The notes under the pieces were generated by a model. The model saw nothing but the letters and a program-made list of their open reading frames with translations, ran no database searches and had not been told where the DNA came from. DNA of 64,000 nt from Helicobacter_D sp964464895 (GTDB lineage: Bacteria > Campylobacterota > Campylobacteria > Campylobacterales > Helicobacteraceae): contig CAYXGY010000001.1 of the NCBI GenBank assembly GCA_964464895.1, forward strand, positions 248,001 to 312,000. Reading direction: 5' to 3'. Shown here in pieces: positions 52,062 to 61,444 of the stretch; position 1 is the stretch's first letter, and each line of letters begins with the position of its first letter. Position numbers and translations under genes: made by a program.

Positions 52062-53681
52062 TTAGTCATCTTTATGTTTATGTTCAGCAATTTCTCGGGC
52101 TTTCCTACGCTCTAATGCTTTATTGATGAGCAACTGCTGAAGAATGGAGAAAATATTATTGACAAACCAATACAATACAAGTCCTGAAGGAAAAGTTACA
52201 AAGAAAATTGTAAAAATTAAAGGTAGAAATTTAAAGATTTTTTCTTGCATTGGGTCGCTAAAAGCCGTAGGGGTTAAATGCTGCTGGAGATACATCGTAC
52301 CACCCATTAAAATAGGTAAAATGAAATAAGGATCCATTGCAGAGAGGTCTTTAATCCAATACACATCAAACCAATGCCAAATCAACCAATCTGCACCTTT
52401 TAACTCAATTGCATTAAACAAAACACGATAAATCGCAAAAAATACCGGCATTTGTAGTAACAGAGGCAAACAACCACCCATTGGGTTCGCTCCGTGCTTT
52501 TTATAAAGTTCCATCATATGAGCTTGAAGCTTTTGAGGCTCGCCTTTATATTTCTGCTGCAATTCTTTCATTTTTGGTGCGAGTTCTTTTAATTTTTGCA
52601 TTGACACCATTCCCTTGTAGGTCAAAGGATAAAGCACCACCCTTACAATGAGCGTAAGCAAAATAATTGCCCAACCCCAATTTCCGCATAAATTATGAAG
52701 CATATCAAGCAATAAGAAAAGTGGTTTAGCAAAAAAAGTAATAATTCCATATTCTACTACATCGGTTAAATTTGGATTGATAGATTCAAGCAGGCGATAA
52801 TCTTTTGGACCGATATAACCCTCTAGCTTCAGTTCTCCATTAGCACTAATAAAAGGCATTGGATTTTCGCTTGGATTACTCAAAATTGTCGCATTAAGAT
52901 GATTTGTTTTGCTAAAAAACAAAGTAGTATAATAGCGGTCTGCTGCCGCAACAATACTTGCATTAGCGTAATTACTTTGTCCTTGCGCATCGCCATCTTC
53001 TATCGTTGTAATTGTGTTATCTGATTCTTTTATAATCACGCCCTTAAAGACATAAGAATCATTCTCCACGCTTGGGCGCATACCCGGAGATACAAAATAA
53101 ACATAATTTTGTGGAATATTGATTTTTGCCTCATAATATCCATTAGGATAAAAAGTCAGCACTTTTTCTACTTTTACTTCGCCCAATTCTTGGATTAGGG
53201 TAATGGTTTGTGGCTTATCTTTTATTTCTAAAGAGCTGGAATCCGCACTATAAGGAGTGCTAAAAGCTTGCTGATTTAACAAAGAATCCGAAAAACGAAT
53301 TTCTAAAATCTTCGGATTATTAGGATTTGCCACATCTTCTGGAAAAAGTGCCAATGGCGCAGAATCTTTTTGATATTTTTCCTCTTTTAAAATAACTTCT
53401 ACAATTCTCCCTAATCGGTCAATCTTGTAAATAAAGCTTTCGGATTCTATGGTGGCAATCACTACACCGCTTTGGGCTGGCGTTGCAGCAATAGTCTCTT
53501 GCGCTATTGTATTAGATTCTACCTTAACACTTTGCATTTCTCTTGTCGTTGCTTGCGTTGCATTATTTTCATTGATTTGGGGTTTATAAAAATAACTATA
53601 AGGAACGAAAAAAGCAAGGGCTAGAAGGACGGCAATCAGAATTCTAGTTTGAGAGCTTAGATTATCAATTTTATCAAACAC
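52062..53681 (-). CDS. yidC: Membrane protein insertase YidC
   Basis: Inserts and folds inner-membrane proteins. Gram-negative type with N-terminal span (about 12-28), large periplasmic beta-sandwich domain, then core spans including VRVVLYPLTYKGMVSMQKLKELAPKM (in parts) with the conserved pore Arg, GGCLPLLLQMPVFFAIYRVL and a basic C-terminus (ERRKAREIAEHKHKDD). 539 residues. ATG 53681 overlaps the end of yidD by eight bases. Confidence 0.96.
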   Translation of the reverse strand: MFDKIDNLSSQTRILIAVLLALAFFVPYSYFYKPQINENNATQATTREMQSVKVESNTIAQETIAATPAQSGVVIATIESESFIYKIDRLGRIVEVILKEEKYQKDSAPLALFPEDVANPNNPKILEIRFSDSLLNQQAFSTPYSADSSSLEIKDKPQTITLIQELGEVKVEKVLTFYPNGYYEAKINIPQNYVYFVSPGMRPSVENDSYVFKGVIIKESDNTITTIEDGDAQGQSNYANASIVAAADRYYTTLFFSKTNHLNATILSNPSENPMPFISANGELKLEGYIGPKDYRLLESINPNLTDVVEYGIITFFAKPLFLLLDMLHNLCGNWGWAIILLTLIVRVVLYPLTYKGMVSMQKLKELAPKMKELQQKYKGEPQKLQAHMMELYKKHGANPMGGCLPLLLQMPVFFAIYRVLFNAIELKGADWLIWHWFDVYWIKDLSAMDPYFILPILMGGTMYLQQHLTPTAFSDPMQEKIFKFLPLIFTIFFVTFPSGLVLYWFVNNIFSILQQLLINKALERRKAREIAEHKHKDD

Positions 53682-54057
53682 GGGAAACCTTTGAATAATT
53701 TTTTATCACATAAAACTTTTGAATTTGTAAATCCTCAAAAACACCATTGGGAATATTTTTAGGGCTATATTTTTGGGTTTTATAGGGAATTAACCAATAC
53801 TTAACAGAATCAAGACTGCCAAAATGTGGTTGGATTTTCAAAGAGATTTGAGGGTAGGCAATGCCGCCTTTAAAAAATTGATTACAAGAAAGAATTCGCA
53901 ATAATGTTTTCCAAATAGCTATGCAAGGATTCTGAAACAAAAAAACTTGTTGAGAATATTCAGAACAACTCGGATAATAACGACAAGTCATACCCAAACT
54001 TGGAGAAATAAAATATTGGTAGAAAGAAATTATTTGAATACAAAATCGTTTTAACAT
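53674..54057 (-). CDS. yidD: Membrane protein insertion efficiency factor
   Basis: Small membrane-associated protein next to yidC. Core FYQYFISPSLGMTCRYYPSCSEYS near 12-35 with the conserved Cys pair, and GGIAYPQ. 127 residues, with a C-terminal tail beyond the core that Helicobacter homologues also tend to have. Overlaps rnpA by seven bases and yidC by eight. Confidence 0.92.
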   Translation of the reverse strand: MLKRFCIQIISFYQYFISPSLGMTCRYYPSCSEYSQQVFLFQNPCIAIWKTLLRILSCNQFFKGGIAYPQISLKIQPHFGSLDSVKYWLIPYKTQKYSPKNIPNGVFEDLQIQKFYVIKNYSKVSRV

Positions 54058-54386
54058 TCTTGAGCTACCAAATTAAGACGCATTAAAGCATATTGATAAT
54101 TTTCTTTTAAAGTTCTATATTCTATCTTTTCTAAACCAACTTTTGCTAGCAAAATCATATCCCCATTTTTTAAACTTGACATAGACTCTCTATAAATGCT
54201 TCTCAATCGGCGTTTAATAAGATTTCTACATACGGCATTGCCTATTTTTTTGGACACCGAAAACCCAACCCGCTTCACTGCTTTATGTGGATTCTCTTTA
54301 AAAAACAAAACAAAATGAGAGTTATGCCATTTTTTCTGACTCCTATAAACACTATCAAAATCTTTTTTCGTGTTTAAAGTTACCAA
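54051..54386 (-). CDS. rnpA: Ribonuclease P protein component
   Basis: Protein cofactor of RNase P, which matures the 5' ends of tRNAs. The RNR-type motif GFSVSKKIGNAVCRNLIKRRLRSIYRE near 56-82 (in two parts) and the N-terminal TLNTKKDFDSVYR are typical. 111 residues. Start is TTG 54386; no ATG fits. Lies 20 bases after rpmH, the usual partner. Confidence 0.93.
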   Translation of the reverse strand: MVTLNTKKDFDSVYRSQKKWHNSHFVLFFKENPHKAVKRVGFSVSKKIGNAVCRNLIKRRLRSIYRESMSSLKNGDMILLAKVGLEKIEYRTLKENYQYALMRLNLVAQEC

Positions 54387-54406
54387 AATTATAACCCAAA
54401 AAACAT

Positions 54407-54541
54407 TTAAACAGCGAGTCTTTTTCTGCCTTTGGCGCGTCTTGCATTGATGACTTTACGACCATTTTTGGTTTGCATTCTAACTCTAAAACCATGCGTG
54501 CGCTTGCGTGGAGTATTATGTGGCTGGTATGTTCTTTTCAT
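54407..54541 (-). CDS. rpmH: 50S ribosomal protein L34
   Basis: A 44-residue basic protein: MKRTYQPHNTPRKRTHGF, then RMQTKNGRKVINARRAKGRK and RLAV. This is L34 throughout. The ATG is at 54541 with AAGGTTTAGCA before it. First gene of rpmH-rnpA-yidD-yidC-jag-mnmE. The usual neighbour dnaA/oriC is not here: accC lies upstream. Confidence 0.97.
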   Translation of the reverse strand: MKRTYQPHNTPRKRTHGFRVRMQTKNGRKVINARRAKGRKRLAV

Positions 54542-54611
54542 TGCTAAACCTTAATTTAAAAATAAACGCAAATTCTAATGCAATTTTACTTAAAACTAGA
54601 TTTATTTCGCT

Positions 54612-56030
54612 TCATTCCAAAGCACTTGCTAGTGCGACTGCAATGGCTGCAACTAAATCGCTATCGTCCTTGCTTTCTTGCGGTAATAAATCCTGCACCT
54701 TTTGCTCCAAATAAGAAGTATCAAAATTTCCACGCCTAAAGTCTTTGTCATTACATATATTCATAAGAAAAGGAATCGTGGTTTTGACGCCACGAATCTT
54801 AAACTCATTCAATGCGCGTTTTAATTTATTTACAGACAAATCATAACTCGTCGCACGCACAATCAATTTGGCTATCATAGAATCATAAAATGGCGGAATC
54901 GTAAAATCCTTATAAATATAACTATCTACCCGCACAAAAGGTCCTAATGCTGGATAATAAGAAGTGATTGTGCCCGGATTTGGGACAAAGTCATTATGCA
55001 CATCTTCTGCATTAATGCGTGCTTCAATCGCAAATCCTTGTGCAGAAATATCACTTTGTGTAAGGTCTAAAATCTCACCATTTGCGATTCTAATCTGACG
55101 CCCAATCAAATCATACCCCGTAATCTCTTCTGTTACTCCGTGTTCCACTTGAATCCGTGTATTCATTTCCATAAAATAAAAATTATTGTAATCATCTACT
55201 AGAAATTCTACCGTTCCGGCATTGGTGTATTTTGCAGCTTTTGCTGCTGCAACTGCTACACTTCCCATACGGCGTCGCAAATCCATACCCATTGTGGGAC
55301 ACGGGGCTATTTCTATTAATTTCTGGTGTCTTCTTTGGATAGAGCAATCTCGCTCTAGCAGATGAATCACATTACCATAATTATCGCTTAAGATTTGAAA
55401 TTCAATATGACGTGGATTTTGAATGTATTTCTCCATAAACACATCTTCATTCTTAAAAAATGTCAATGCTTCTCTTTTACACGCTTCAAAAGAAGTTTCC
55501 AAATCTTGTTCTTCCCATACAACACGGATTCCGCGCCCTCCTCCTCCACTGCTTGCCTTAAGGATAATGGGATAGCCAATCTTATGCGCAATCTTAGCAA
55601 TCTCATACAAACTCAAATCATTAAGAGGTTCAGTTCCCGGAACAACAGGGATTCCATTTTCTATCATCAAATTTCTTGCAGCATTTTTATCGCCCATCTT
55701 AGCAATCACTTCATAATCTGGTCCAATCCACACAATGCCTGCTTCTTTGACTTTCTTAGCAAAAGCTGCGTTTTCACTTAAGAATCCATAACCGGGGTGG
55801 ATTGCCTCTGCTTCCATCTCTTTTGCGGCTTGGATAATCAAATCTGGGTCTAAATAGCCTTTAAGCGGGTCTTCGCTAATAGGATAGGTATGGGTTGCCA
55901 TTTTGACATGCATACTATCTCTATCGGCACGAGAATAAATCGCCACAGATTCTATATTCAAATCATTACAAGCACGAATAATGCGCACAGCAATTTCGCC
56001 ACGATTTGCAATCAAAATTCTTTTAAACAT
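54612..56030 (-). CDS. accC: Acetyl-CoA carboxylase, biotin carboxylase subunit
   Basis: ATP-dependent carboxylation of biotin on AccB for fatty-acid synthesis. MFKRILIANRGEIAVRIIRACN start, ATP-grasp loop KASSGGGGRGIR near 158-169, MEKYIQNPRHIEFQ, ERDCSIQRRHQKLIEIAPCP, and EMNTRIQVEHGVTEEITGYD near 285-304. 472 residues, with a short acidic/Ala-rich C-terminal extension (KDDSDLVAAIAVALASALE). ATG 56030 has GGGAG six bases upstream; the longer TTG start at 56042 would overlap that site. No accB beside it. Confidence 0.95.
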   Translation of the reverse strand: MFKRILIANRGEIAVRIIRACNDLNIESVAIYSRADRDSMHVKMATHTYPISEDPLKGYLDPDLIIQAAKEMEAEAIHPGYGFLSENAAFAKKVKEAGIVWIGPDYEVIAKMGDKNAARNLMIENGIPVVPGTEPLNDLSLYEIAKIAHKIGYPIILKASSGGGGRGIRVVWEEQDLETSFEACKREALTFFKNEDVFMEKYIQNPRHIEFQILSDNYGNVIHLLERDCSIQRRHQKLIEIAPCPTMGMDLRRRMGSVAVAAAKAAKYTNAGTVEFLVDDYNNFYFMEMNTRIQVEHGVTEEITGYDLIGRQIRIANGEILDLTQSDISAQGFAIEARINAEDVHNDFVPNPGTITSYYPALGPFVRVDSYIYKDFTIPPFYDSMIAKLIVRATSYDLSVNKLKRALNEFKIRGVKTTIPFLMNICNDKDFRRGNFDTSYLEQKVQDLLPQESKDDSDLVAAIAVALASALE

Positions 56031-56175
56031 AAAAACTCCCAAAAGAAATTTTATACATTTTATAATTTTATTTTTGATTTATTGTTGAAGTTTGCCAAAT
56101 ATTTGGCAAAATTTTATCAAATATGCTAAAATTCACGCATTTTTACACATTTTAAGCTATTTTTTAAGGCACTTT

Positions 56176-56949
56176 ATGGATTTGCTCAATGCTACAATTT
56201 TAGGAATTGTTGAGGGATTAACGGAGTTTTTGCCCATTTCCTCCACAGGACATTTAATTCTCACTTCCGAATTACTTGGGATTCCGCAAGACACCTTTCA
56301 CAAAACTTTTGAAGTTGTGATTCAACTTGGTTCTATCTTGGCGGTTCTTTTCGTCTTTTGGGAAAAATTATTCAAAAATAGCTTTGAGTTATGGATAAAA
56401 TTATGTATAGGATTCTTTCCTGCTGGCACTTTTGGATTTTTGTTTTATTCCTATATTAAAGCACTCTTTGCTCCTATCACCGTTGCGATTATGTTAATTA
56501 TTGGCGGCATTGTATTTATTGTTTTAGAAATTTTTCACAAAGAAAAGGAATCTCCTATCCAAAAGATAGAAAAAATCTCATACAGACAAGCACTTTGGAT
56601 TGGTTTTTTTCAGGCTCTAGCAATGATTCCGGGAACTTCACGGAGTGGTGCAACAATCATCGGAGGCTTACTGCTCGGTTGTAGTCGCAAGGTTGCTACG
56701 GAATTTTCTTTCTTGCTCGCCTTACCTGCTATGGTTACTGCAAGTGCTTATAGTCTTTATAAAAGTTACGAATCTATCTATCTTGAAAATTTATTTGCAC
56801 TTGGGATTGGCTTTATCTTGGCATTTTTGAGTGCTCTTTTAGCAATTAAGTTATTTTTAAATTTTGTTGCGCGTTTTAATTTCATTCCCTTTGGAATCTA
56901 CCGAATCCTTTTGGGTGTGATTTTTCTCTTTTATTTGGGGATTCTTTAG
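56176..56949 (+). CDS. uppP: Undecaprenyl-diphosphatase
   Basis: Inner-membrane enzyme recycling the lipid carrier for peptidoglycan; BacA/UppP family, confers bacitracin tolerance. ATILGIVEGLTEFLPISSTGHLIL at 6-29 (in two parts) with the catalytic Glu, and the second motif PGTSRSGATIIGGLLLG near 153-169. 257 residues, eight or so spans. ATG 56176 fits the family start; the upstream part of the open frame is noncoding. Stop lies six bases from convergent pgpA. Confidence 0.94.
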   Translation: MDLLNATILGIVEGLTEFLPISSTGHLILTSELLGIPQDTFHKTFEVVIQLGSILAVLFVFWEKLFKNSFELWIKLCIGFFPAGTFGFLFYSYIKALFAPITVAIMLIIGGIVFIVLEIFHKEKESPIQKIEKISYRQALWIGFFQALAMIPGTSRSGATIIGGLLLGCSRKVATEFSFLLALPAMVTASAYSLYKSYESIYLENLFALGIGFILAFLSALLAIKLFLNFVARFNFIPFGIYRILLGVIFLFYLGIL

Positions 56950-56955
56950 TCTCTC

Positions 56956-57492
56956 TTATTTAAATGCTTCCTCATAGAAAATAAAATCTAAAAACTCCAC
57001 TTCTTGCATTATTCCAATGATAATAAGCCCTAAAAGCCCAGCAAAAAATCCTGCCAATAAATCATCACCCATCACTCCCCACCCACCTTTAACTTCTCTA
57101 TCAATTTTGCCAATCACCGAGGGTTTCCAAATATCGAACAACCTAAAAAGCACAAAAGATAACAATAACCCTAGCCAATGGTGTCCAAGCATTGATACGC
57201 TAATCCACACACCCGCAAGCTCGTCAATCACAATCTCGCCACAATCGTGTGGCATTCCCTCTTTTTCATAATCATTGATAATCTTAACCGCAATCACAGA
57301 AACAAGCAAGGCTAGAAGCAACAAAGTGCTAGGAGCAATATAATAACTAATCACCCACGCAAAAGGTAAGGCAACTAATGTGCCGAGTGTCCCCGAAGCC
57401 TTTGGGCTTAACCCGCTAAAGAATAATGTCAAAAAAGCTTTTTTACTAAAATCTTTGGCATCACTAAAGGTATTAAAAAATTGAGATTTCAT
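56956..57492 (-). CDS. pgpA: Phosphatidylglycerophosphatase A
   Basis: Dephosphorylates phosphatidylglycerophosphate in the inner membrane. GLSPKASGTLGTLVALPFAW near 29-48, CGEIVIDELAGVWIS near 89-103, and RLFDIWKPSVIGKID near 126-140 with GWGVMGDDLLAGF are typical. 178 residues with four spans. ATG 57492 with AGGATTCTTG before it. Confidence 0.93.
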   Translation of the reverse strand: MKSQFFNTFSDAKDFSKKAFLTLFFSGLSPKASGTLGTLVALPFAWVISYYIAPSTLLLLALLVSVIAVKIINDYEKEGMPHDCGEIVIDELAGVWISVSMLGHHWLGLLLSFVLFRLFDIWKPSVIGKIDREVKGGWGVMGDDLLAGFFAGLLGLIIIGIMQEVEFLDFIFYEEAFK

Positions 57493-57519
57493 CAAGAATC
57501 CTACACTAAATTGGGAAAA

Positions 57520-58410
57520 TTATTTTTTCTTTGTGATTCCATATTTTTTTCGTTTTTCCCATAAGCTTTTGCGCGACATACCTAAACGTTTGCTAAGCTC
57601 CGTATCGGGATATTTATCTTCAAATTTCAAAATCATTGTTTTAATATATTCATCTACGCTTAAAACATCGTCTTGAAATCCTTGCGCAATTTCTTTAATA
57701 TTGATTTCAAAAACATTTTTAAAATCACTCAAGTCTCCACCCAAGCAAGACAAAATCACAGGAATATTTTTAAATGTCTTGATACATTCTTCTTTCTCTT
57801 CTTTACGCAATGTTTCAAAACCTACAATATAAGTTAATTGTGTCTTGGAGATATTCTTGAATATGTCTTTATAATTGTGATTTTTATACAAAGAAATGAA
57901 ATTAATGGCAAATTTTTTATGAATCGCATAATTCACGACACACATATCAATGACTTTTTGCGATACACTTTTGATAATAAGAGGAAAAGAAACTTTTGTG
58001 CTGATTGTGTAAGTCGGTAGCAATAAAGAATCGCAAAAATAATCTCTATAAAACGCCACTTCTTTTTGTAATTGACGAAAAGCCGTATAATGCTCTATCT
58101 TGCGAACTAATTCATCAATCATAAAAGGCTTGACAATATAATCACTCACGCCGGCTTTGAGCGGACGCGTTACCATTTCATCATTTACATAAGGTATCAT
58201 CAAAATAACAATGGAATCCTTAAATTTTTCAATCAATGAATAAAAGTTTTGACCCGGAATACTAGCAGAGAGCAGAATAATATCCGCAACTTCAAACTTT
58301 AAAGCTTTTTCAATGTCGGGTATCATCTCACAAACAAATCCAAAATGACTAAGCTTTGAAACAATACTTTGCGCTAAATAAATTTCATTCTCTACGATTA
58401 AAATTTTCAT
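57520..58410 (-). CDS. Atypical orphan response regulator, HP1021-like
   Basis: Receiver-like domain at 1-120 (MKILIVENEIYLAQSIVSKL) joined to a C-terminal Fis-type helix-turn-helix (ELSKRLGMSRKSLWEKRKKYGI). The phospho-acceptor Asp is replaced by Ser48 in DIILLSASIPG, so phosphorylation control is not expected. Five cysteines (positions include 27) are compatible with the redox sensing reported for H. pylori HP1021, which binds oriC and many promoters and follows ispDF there as here. 296 residues. ATG 58410, inside the end of ispDF (26-base overlap), with AAGGGGGAA before it. Identity inferred from features and position. Confidence 0.85.
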   Translation of the reverse strand: MKILIVENEIYLAQSIVSKLSHFGFVCEMIPDIEKALKFEVADIILLSASIPGQNFYSLIEKFKDSIVILMIPYVNDEMVTRPLKAGVSDYIVKPFMIDELVRKIEHYTAFRQLQKEVAFYRDYFCDSLLLPTYTISTKVSFPLIIKSVSQKVIDMCVVNYAIHKKFAINFISLYKNHNYKDIFKNISKTQLTYIVGFETLRKEEKEECIKTFKNIPVILSCLGGDLSDFKNVFEINIKEIAQGFQDDVLSVDEYIKTMILKFEDKYPDTELSKRLGMSRKSLWEKRKKYGITKKK

Positions 58411-59629
58411 TACATTCCCCCTTAAAGTTGAATAAATTTTCCCAATTAAAATACTCCAAAACCACACTTGCTTGCACCAAGATTCCCTCCCCTCTACCAA
58501 TAAAACCTAACTTCTCTGTGGTTGTAGCTTTGACACTTACCTTAAATGGATTGATTTGCAAAATCTCTGCAATCCTACTTTCCATCGCACTTTTATAAGG
58601 AGAGATTTTAGGTTTTTGAGCAAAAATCGTTACATCTGCTTGCAAAATATCATAGCCTACATCACGTACAAAATTGACAATAATACGCAACAAATCGGCA
58701 GAATCTGCGCCCTGATACATTGGATTATCATCGGGAAACCACTCGCCAATATCCCCAAAGCAAATCGCTCCTAAAAGCGCATCACTTAGCGCGTGCAAAC
58801 ACACATCGCCATCACTATGGGCAATGAATTGAAATTCGCAAGGAATCGCAATGCCACCCAATACAATTCCCTCACCCTTTTTTAGAGCGTGAATATCACT
58901 TCCATTACCAAAAAGCGTGCGGGGACTTGGCTTGGATAGCTGCATTTCTTTTATATCTTCTACAAAGGTTAGCTTTTTTGCTTCTAATGCTCCTTGAACA
59001 AAGCCAACACTTCCGCCATTTGCATAAATTGCGCTACTCTCATCGGTAAAGTCTTGCTCTTTTAGTGCGGATTTCAATGCGCTTAGTTTGCTCAATTGTG
59101 GTGTTTGGATAATCTTTAAATTTTCTCGCTTCAAATATTCTAGCTTTGAATCCTTAGAATATGCAATTGTATCACTAAGTTGCAAACAAGGAACAACACA
59201 ATCATAATTTCCTATTTCGTCTAGGATTCTTTGGCTTAAATCCTTTGGAATATTGCAACGCGCAATATCATTTACCAAGACATATTCCACAGAATCTTCA
59301 AGGGTGTCAAGGGCATTTTTTAGCGATTCTTGACGTGTAGAACCTCCACTCACCAATTCAAAATCTAATGAAAATGCCTCCAAGTATTTTTGCATATATT
59401 TTTTTTCATTTGATTTTGCACTTAAAATACATTGCATAAAAGGATAAATTCTGCGCAAATCCAATGCAACTTTTAACCAAAGTGGAATCTCTCCTATACG
59501 CAACCATTGTTTTTTAGGTAATCTAGGGAGTTTAACTTGTGCAATTTCATTGGACGAGAGATTAGACGCTGACGCTTGAAATCGGCTACTATCGCCCGCT
59601 CCCAACAAAATCAATGCAATCTTTGGCAA
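58385..59629 (-). CDS. ispDF: Bifunctional MEP-pathway enzyme IspD/IspF
   Basis: Fused 2-C-methyl-D-erythritol 4-phosphate cytidylyltransferase and MEcPP synthase in isoprenoid precursor synthesis. IspD half (1-250): LILLGAGDSSRFQ, KKQWLRIGEIPLW, VLVNDIARCN. IspF half (from ~255): GNGSDIHALKKGEGIVLGG, HSDGDVCLHALSDALLGA, GDIGEWFPDDNP, KATTTEKLGFIGRGEGI. 414 residues, the usual fused length in epsilonproteobacteria. Start is TTG 59629 with AAGGAATTTG before it. Overlaps the regulator gene by 26 bases. Confidence 0.95.
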   Translation of the reverse strand: MPKIALILLGAGDSSRFQASASNLSSNEIAQVKLPRLPKKQWLRIGEIPLWLKVALDLRRIYPFMQCILSAKSNEKKYMQKYLEAFSLDFELVSGGSTRQESLKNALDTLEDSVEYVLVNDIARCNIPKDLSQRILDEIGNYDCVVPCLQLSDTIAYSKDSKLEYLKRENLKIIQTPQLSKLSALKSALKEQDFTDESSAIYANGGSVGFVQGALEAKKLTFVEDIKEMQLSKPSPRTLFGNGSDIHALKKGEGIVLGGIAIPCEFQFIAHSDGDVCLHALSDALLGAICFGDIGEWFPDDNPMYQGADSADLLRIIVNFVRDVGYDILQADVTIFAQKPKISPYKSAMESRIAEILQINPFKVSVKATTTEKLGFIGRGEGILVQASVVLEYFNWENLFNFKGECNENFNRRE

Positions 59630-59701
59630 ACAAATTCCTTAACTTTAAAATTTTGGAATTATACATTTTGAAAGTTTTAGAATCCCTTTAGGATTCCAAA
59701 C

Positions 59702-61345
59702 TTAAATTTTAAAATGATTGATATGATTCCTCAAAACATTTGCAATGTTTTTAAGCGTCTGTGCTGCTTCTGTATTGCTTTCCATTAACTCTGCAGTATT
59801 TTTGGAATCTCTTGAAATTTCATCTAATTCTTTTGATAAATTCTCCATATCTTGCACTTGTTCGTAAGTTGCATTCGTTACTTCCTTAGCTTTACTAAGC
59901 GAATCACTTGCTTGGGAATTAATCTGTTCTAAGATTTCACTTGCTTCATTGGCAAGTTCCATACCTTTTTCCACTTGAGGCACTGCATTTTGAATTGCCT
60001 CAACAGCAGTTTGCGTTTCTCCTTGAATCACCTCAATCATTCTCGTGATTTCAGAAGTTGCCACCCCTGTGCGTTCAGCCAATTTTCTAATTTCATCAGA
60101 AACAACAGCAAATCCTCTCCCTGCTTCCCCTGCTCTCGCAGCTTCAATCGCGGCATTAAGCGCAAGTAAATTTGTCTGGTCTGTGATTTCTTTGATAAGA
60201 TTTGCACTTCCACCAATTTCTTGAGAATGTTTCTCAAGCATACGAATATGATCCGATGAAGTTGTAACAGTCTGTGTAATTTGCTCAATGCTTTCTACCG
60301 TCATCTTCATTGCTTCCATACATTTATCGGATAAGTTCGTAGTATATCCAGAATTTTCTTCTGTCTGTTTGGCAATATCAGAAATATGATTTACCATATT
60401 CATTACTTGCTTAATGCGCTCCACAGAATCTCCCGAGCTTTGCACTTGGCGATAAGAGGAGGACTTGGATTCTTCAGAACTTTTTGTTACTGCATTTGCC
60501 CGATCATTTAACTCTTGTGCAGAATTCATAACCTCCGCAACAATACCCCGCAATCTTCCTTGCATTTGCGCCATAGAAGCAAGCATACTTTCTTGATATT
60601 GTGTTTTAATTGGCGTATTCAAATTACCATTTGCAATACTCAATACCACTTTGACAACTTCTTTTGGCTCTCCACCCAAAGAGGCAATCACAAGACGCGT
60701 GATATAAAATGCTATAAACATTGCCACAGCAAAAGCAATAATAGAGAGCCAGAGCGTTAGATTCAAATAACTTTTAATCTCATATCTCGCAATATCCGAT
60801 AGTTTTTGATTCTTATCTTCTTGATGGTCAATAAACTCATTAATTACATTGAGCCATTCTACAAATGCTCCACGCGCTTGATGAATCAATAATTCATTTG
60901 CGCCTTCTCTATCTGCTTGAGCTTTTTTATTGATAATTTCAGAAATCAAAGGCATTGTTTTAGCCTCTACACCCTTGATACGTTTTAGAATCTCTTCGTC
61001 TTTCGCATCTATCATATTTTTATTCTTGAAAATTTCGTCCATTTTCACTGCGGAATCTTTATAAAATTCCTCCAATTTCTGAATTAAGCGCAATGTATTC
61101 TCAATCTCCTGCGCATCATTGAGGATTACAATATCACGCAATGCAATAGCTCTATCATGCACACTTCCACGAAAGTTAATCGCATAACGTTGTTTTACTG
61201 CATTAACATCACTAATTTCTGTCAATGTTTCCTCTACAAAGCTAATTTTCACATAACCTGTAAATGCAATCAAGACAATGAAAACTAAGAGAACACCAAA
61301 TCCAACAGAAAGTTGTGCCTTTAATGATAAATTTTTTCCAATCAT
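59702..61345 (-). CDS. Methyl-accepting chemotaxis protein
   Basis: Full-length chemoreceptor of 547 residues: membrane span at about 12-32, four-helix-bundle type periplasmic domain (33-195) with the HDRAIALRDIV stretch, second span about 196-218, HAMP, then the signalling coiled coil with the conserved hairpin ITDQTNLLALNAAIEAARAGEAGRGFAVVSDEIRKLAERT (in parts, near 390-430). No C-terminal CheR-binding pentapeptide. ATG 61345 lies after AAGGAATATTAATT. Ligand unknown. Confidence 0.93.
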   Translation of the reverse strand: MIGKNLSLKAQLSVGFGVLLVFIVLIAFTGYVKISFVEETLTEISDVNAVKQRYAINFRGSVHDRAIALRDIVILNDAQEIENTLRLIQKLEEFYKDSAVKMDEIFKNKNMIDAKDEEILKRIKGVEAKTMPLISEIINKKAQADREGANELLIHQARGAFVEWLNVINEFIDHQEDKNQKLSDIARYEIKSYLNLTLWLSIIAFAVAMFIAFYITRLVIASLGGEPKEVVKVVLSIANGNLNTPIKTQYQESMLASMAQMQGRLRGIVAEVMNSAQELNDRANAVTKSSEESKSSSYRQVQSSGDSVERIKQVMNMVNHISDIAKQTEENSGYTTNLSDKCMEAMKMTVESIEQITQTVTTSSDHIRMLEKHSQEIGGSANLIKEITDQTNLLALNAAIEAARAGEAGRGFAVVSDEIRKLAERTGVATSEITRMIEVIQGETQTAVEAIQNAVPQVEKGMELANEASEILEQINSQASDSLSKAKEVTNATYEQVQDMENLSKELDEISRDSKNTAELMESNTEAAQTLKNIANVLRNHINHFKI

Positions 61346-61444
61346 AATTAATATTCCTTAAATTTAAACTATGTAAAGTTTTTTTATTATATGCAAAATA
61401 AGCTTAAAAAATTTATAGATAATATAGAGCTTCTCAAAATATCA

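Noticed and set aside
54542..54611. Replication origin beside rpmH
   Set aside because: The gap is just 70 bases, no DnaA-box cluster is seen and dnaA is absent; in Helicobacter the origin need not lie beside rpmH.
59680..59696. GAATCC-CTTTA-GGATTC hairpin as terminator of the chemoreceptor gene
   Set aside because: Six base pairs with no T tract on the relevant strand; also made of the very common GGATTC word of this genome.
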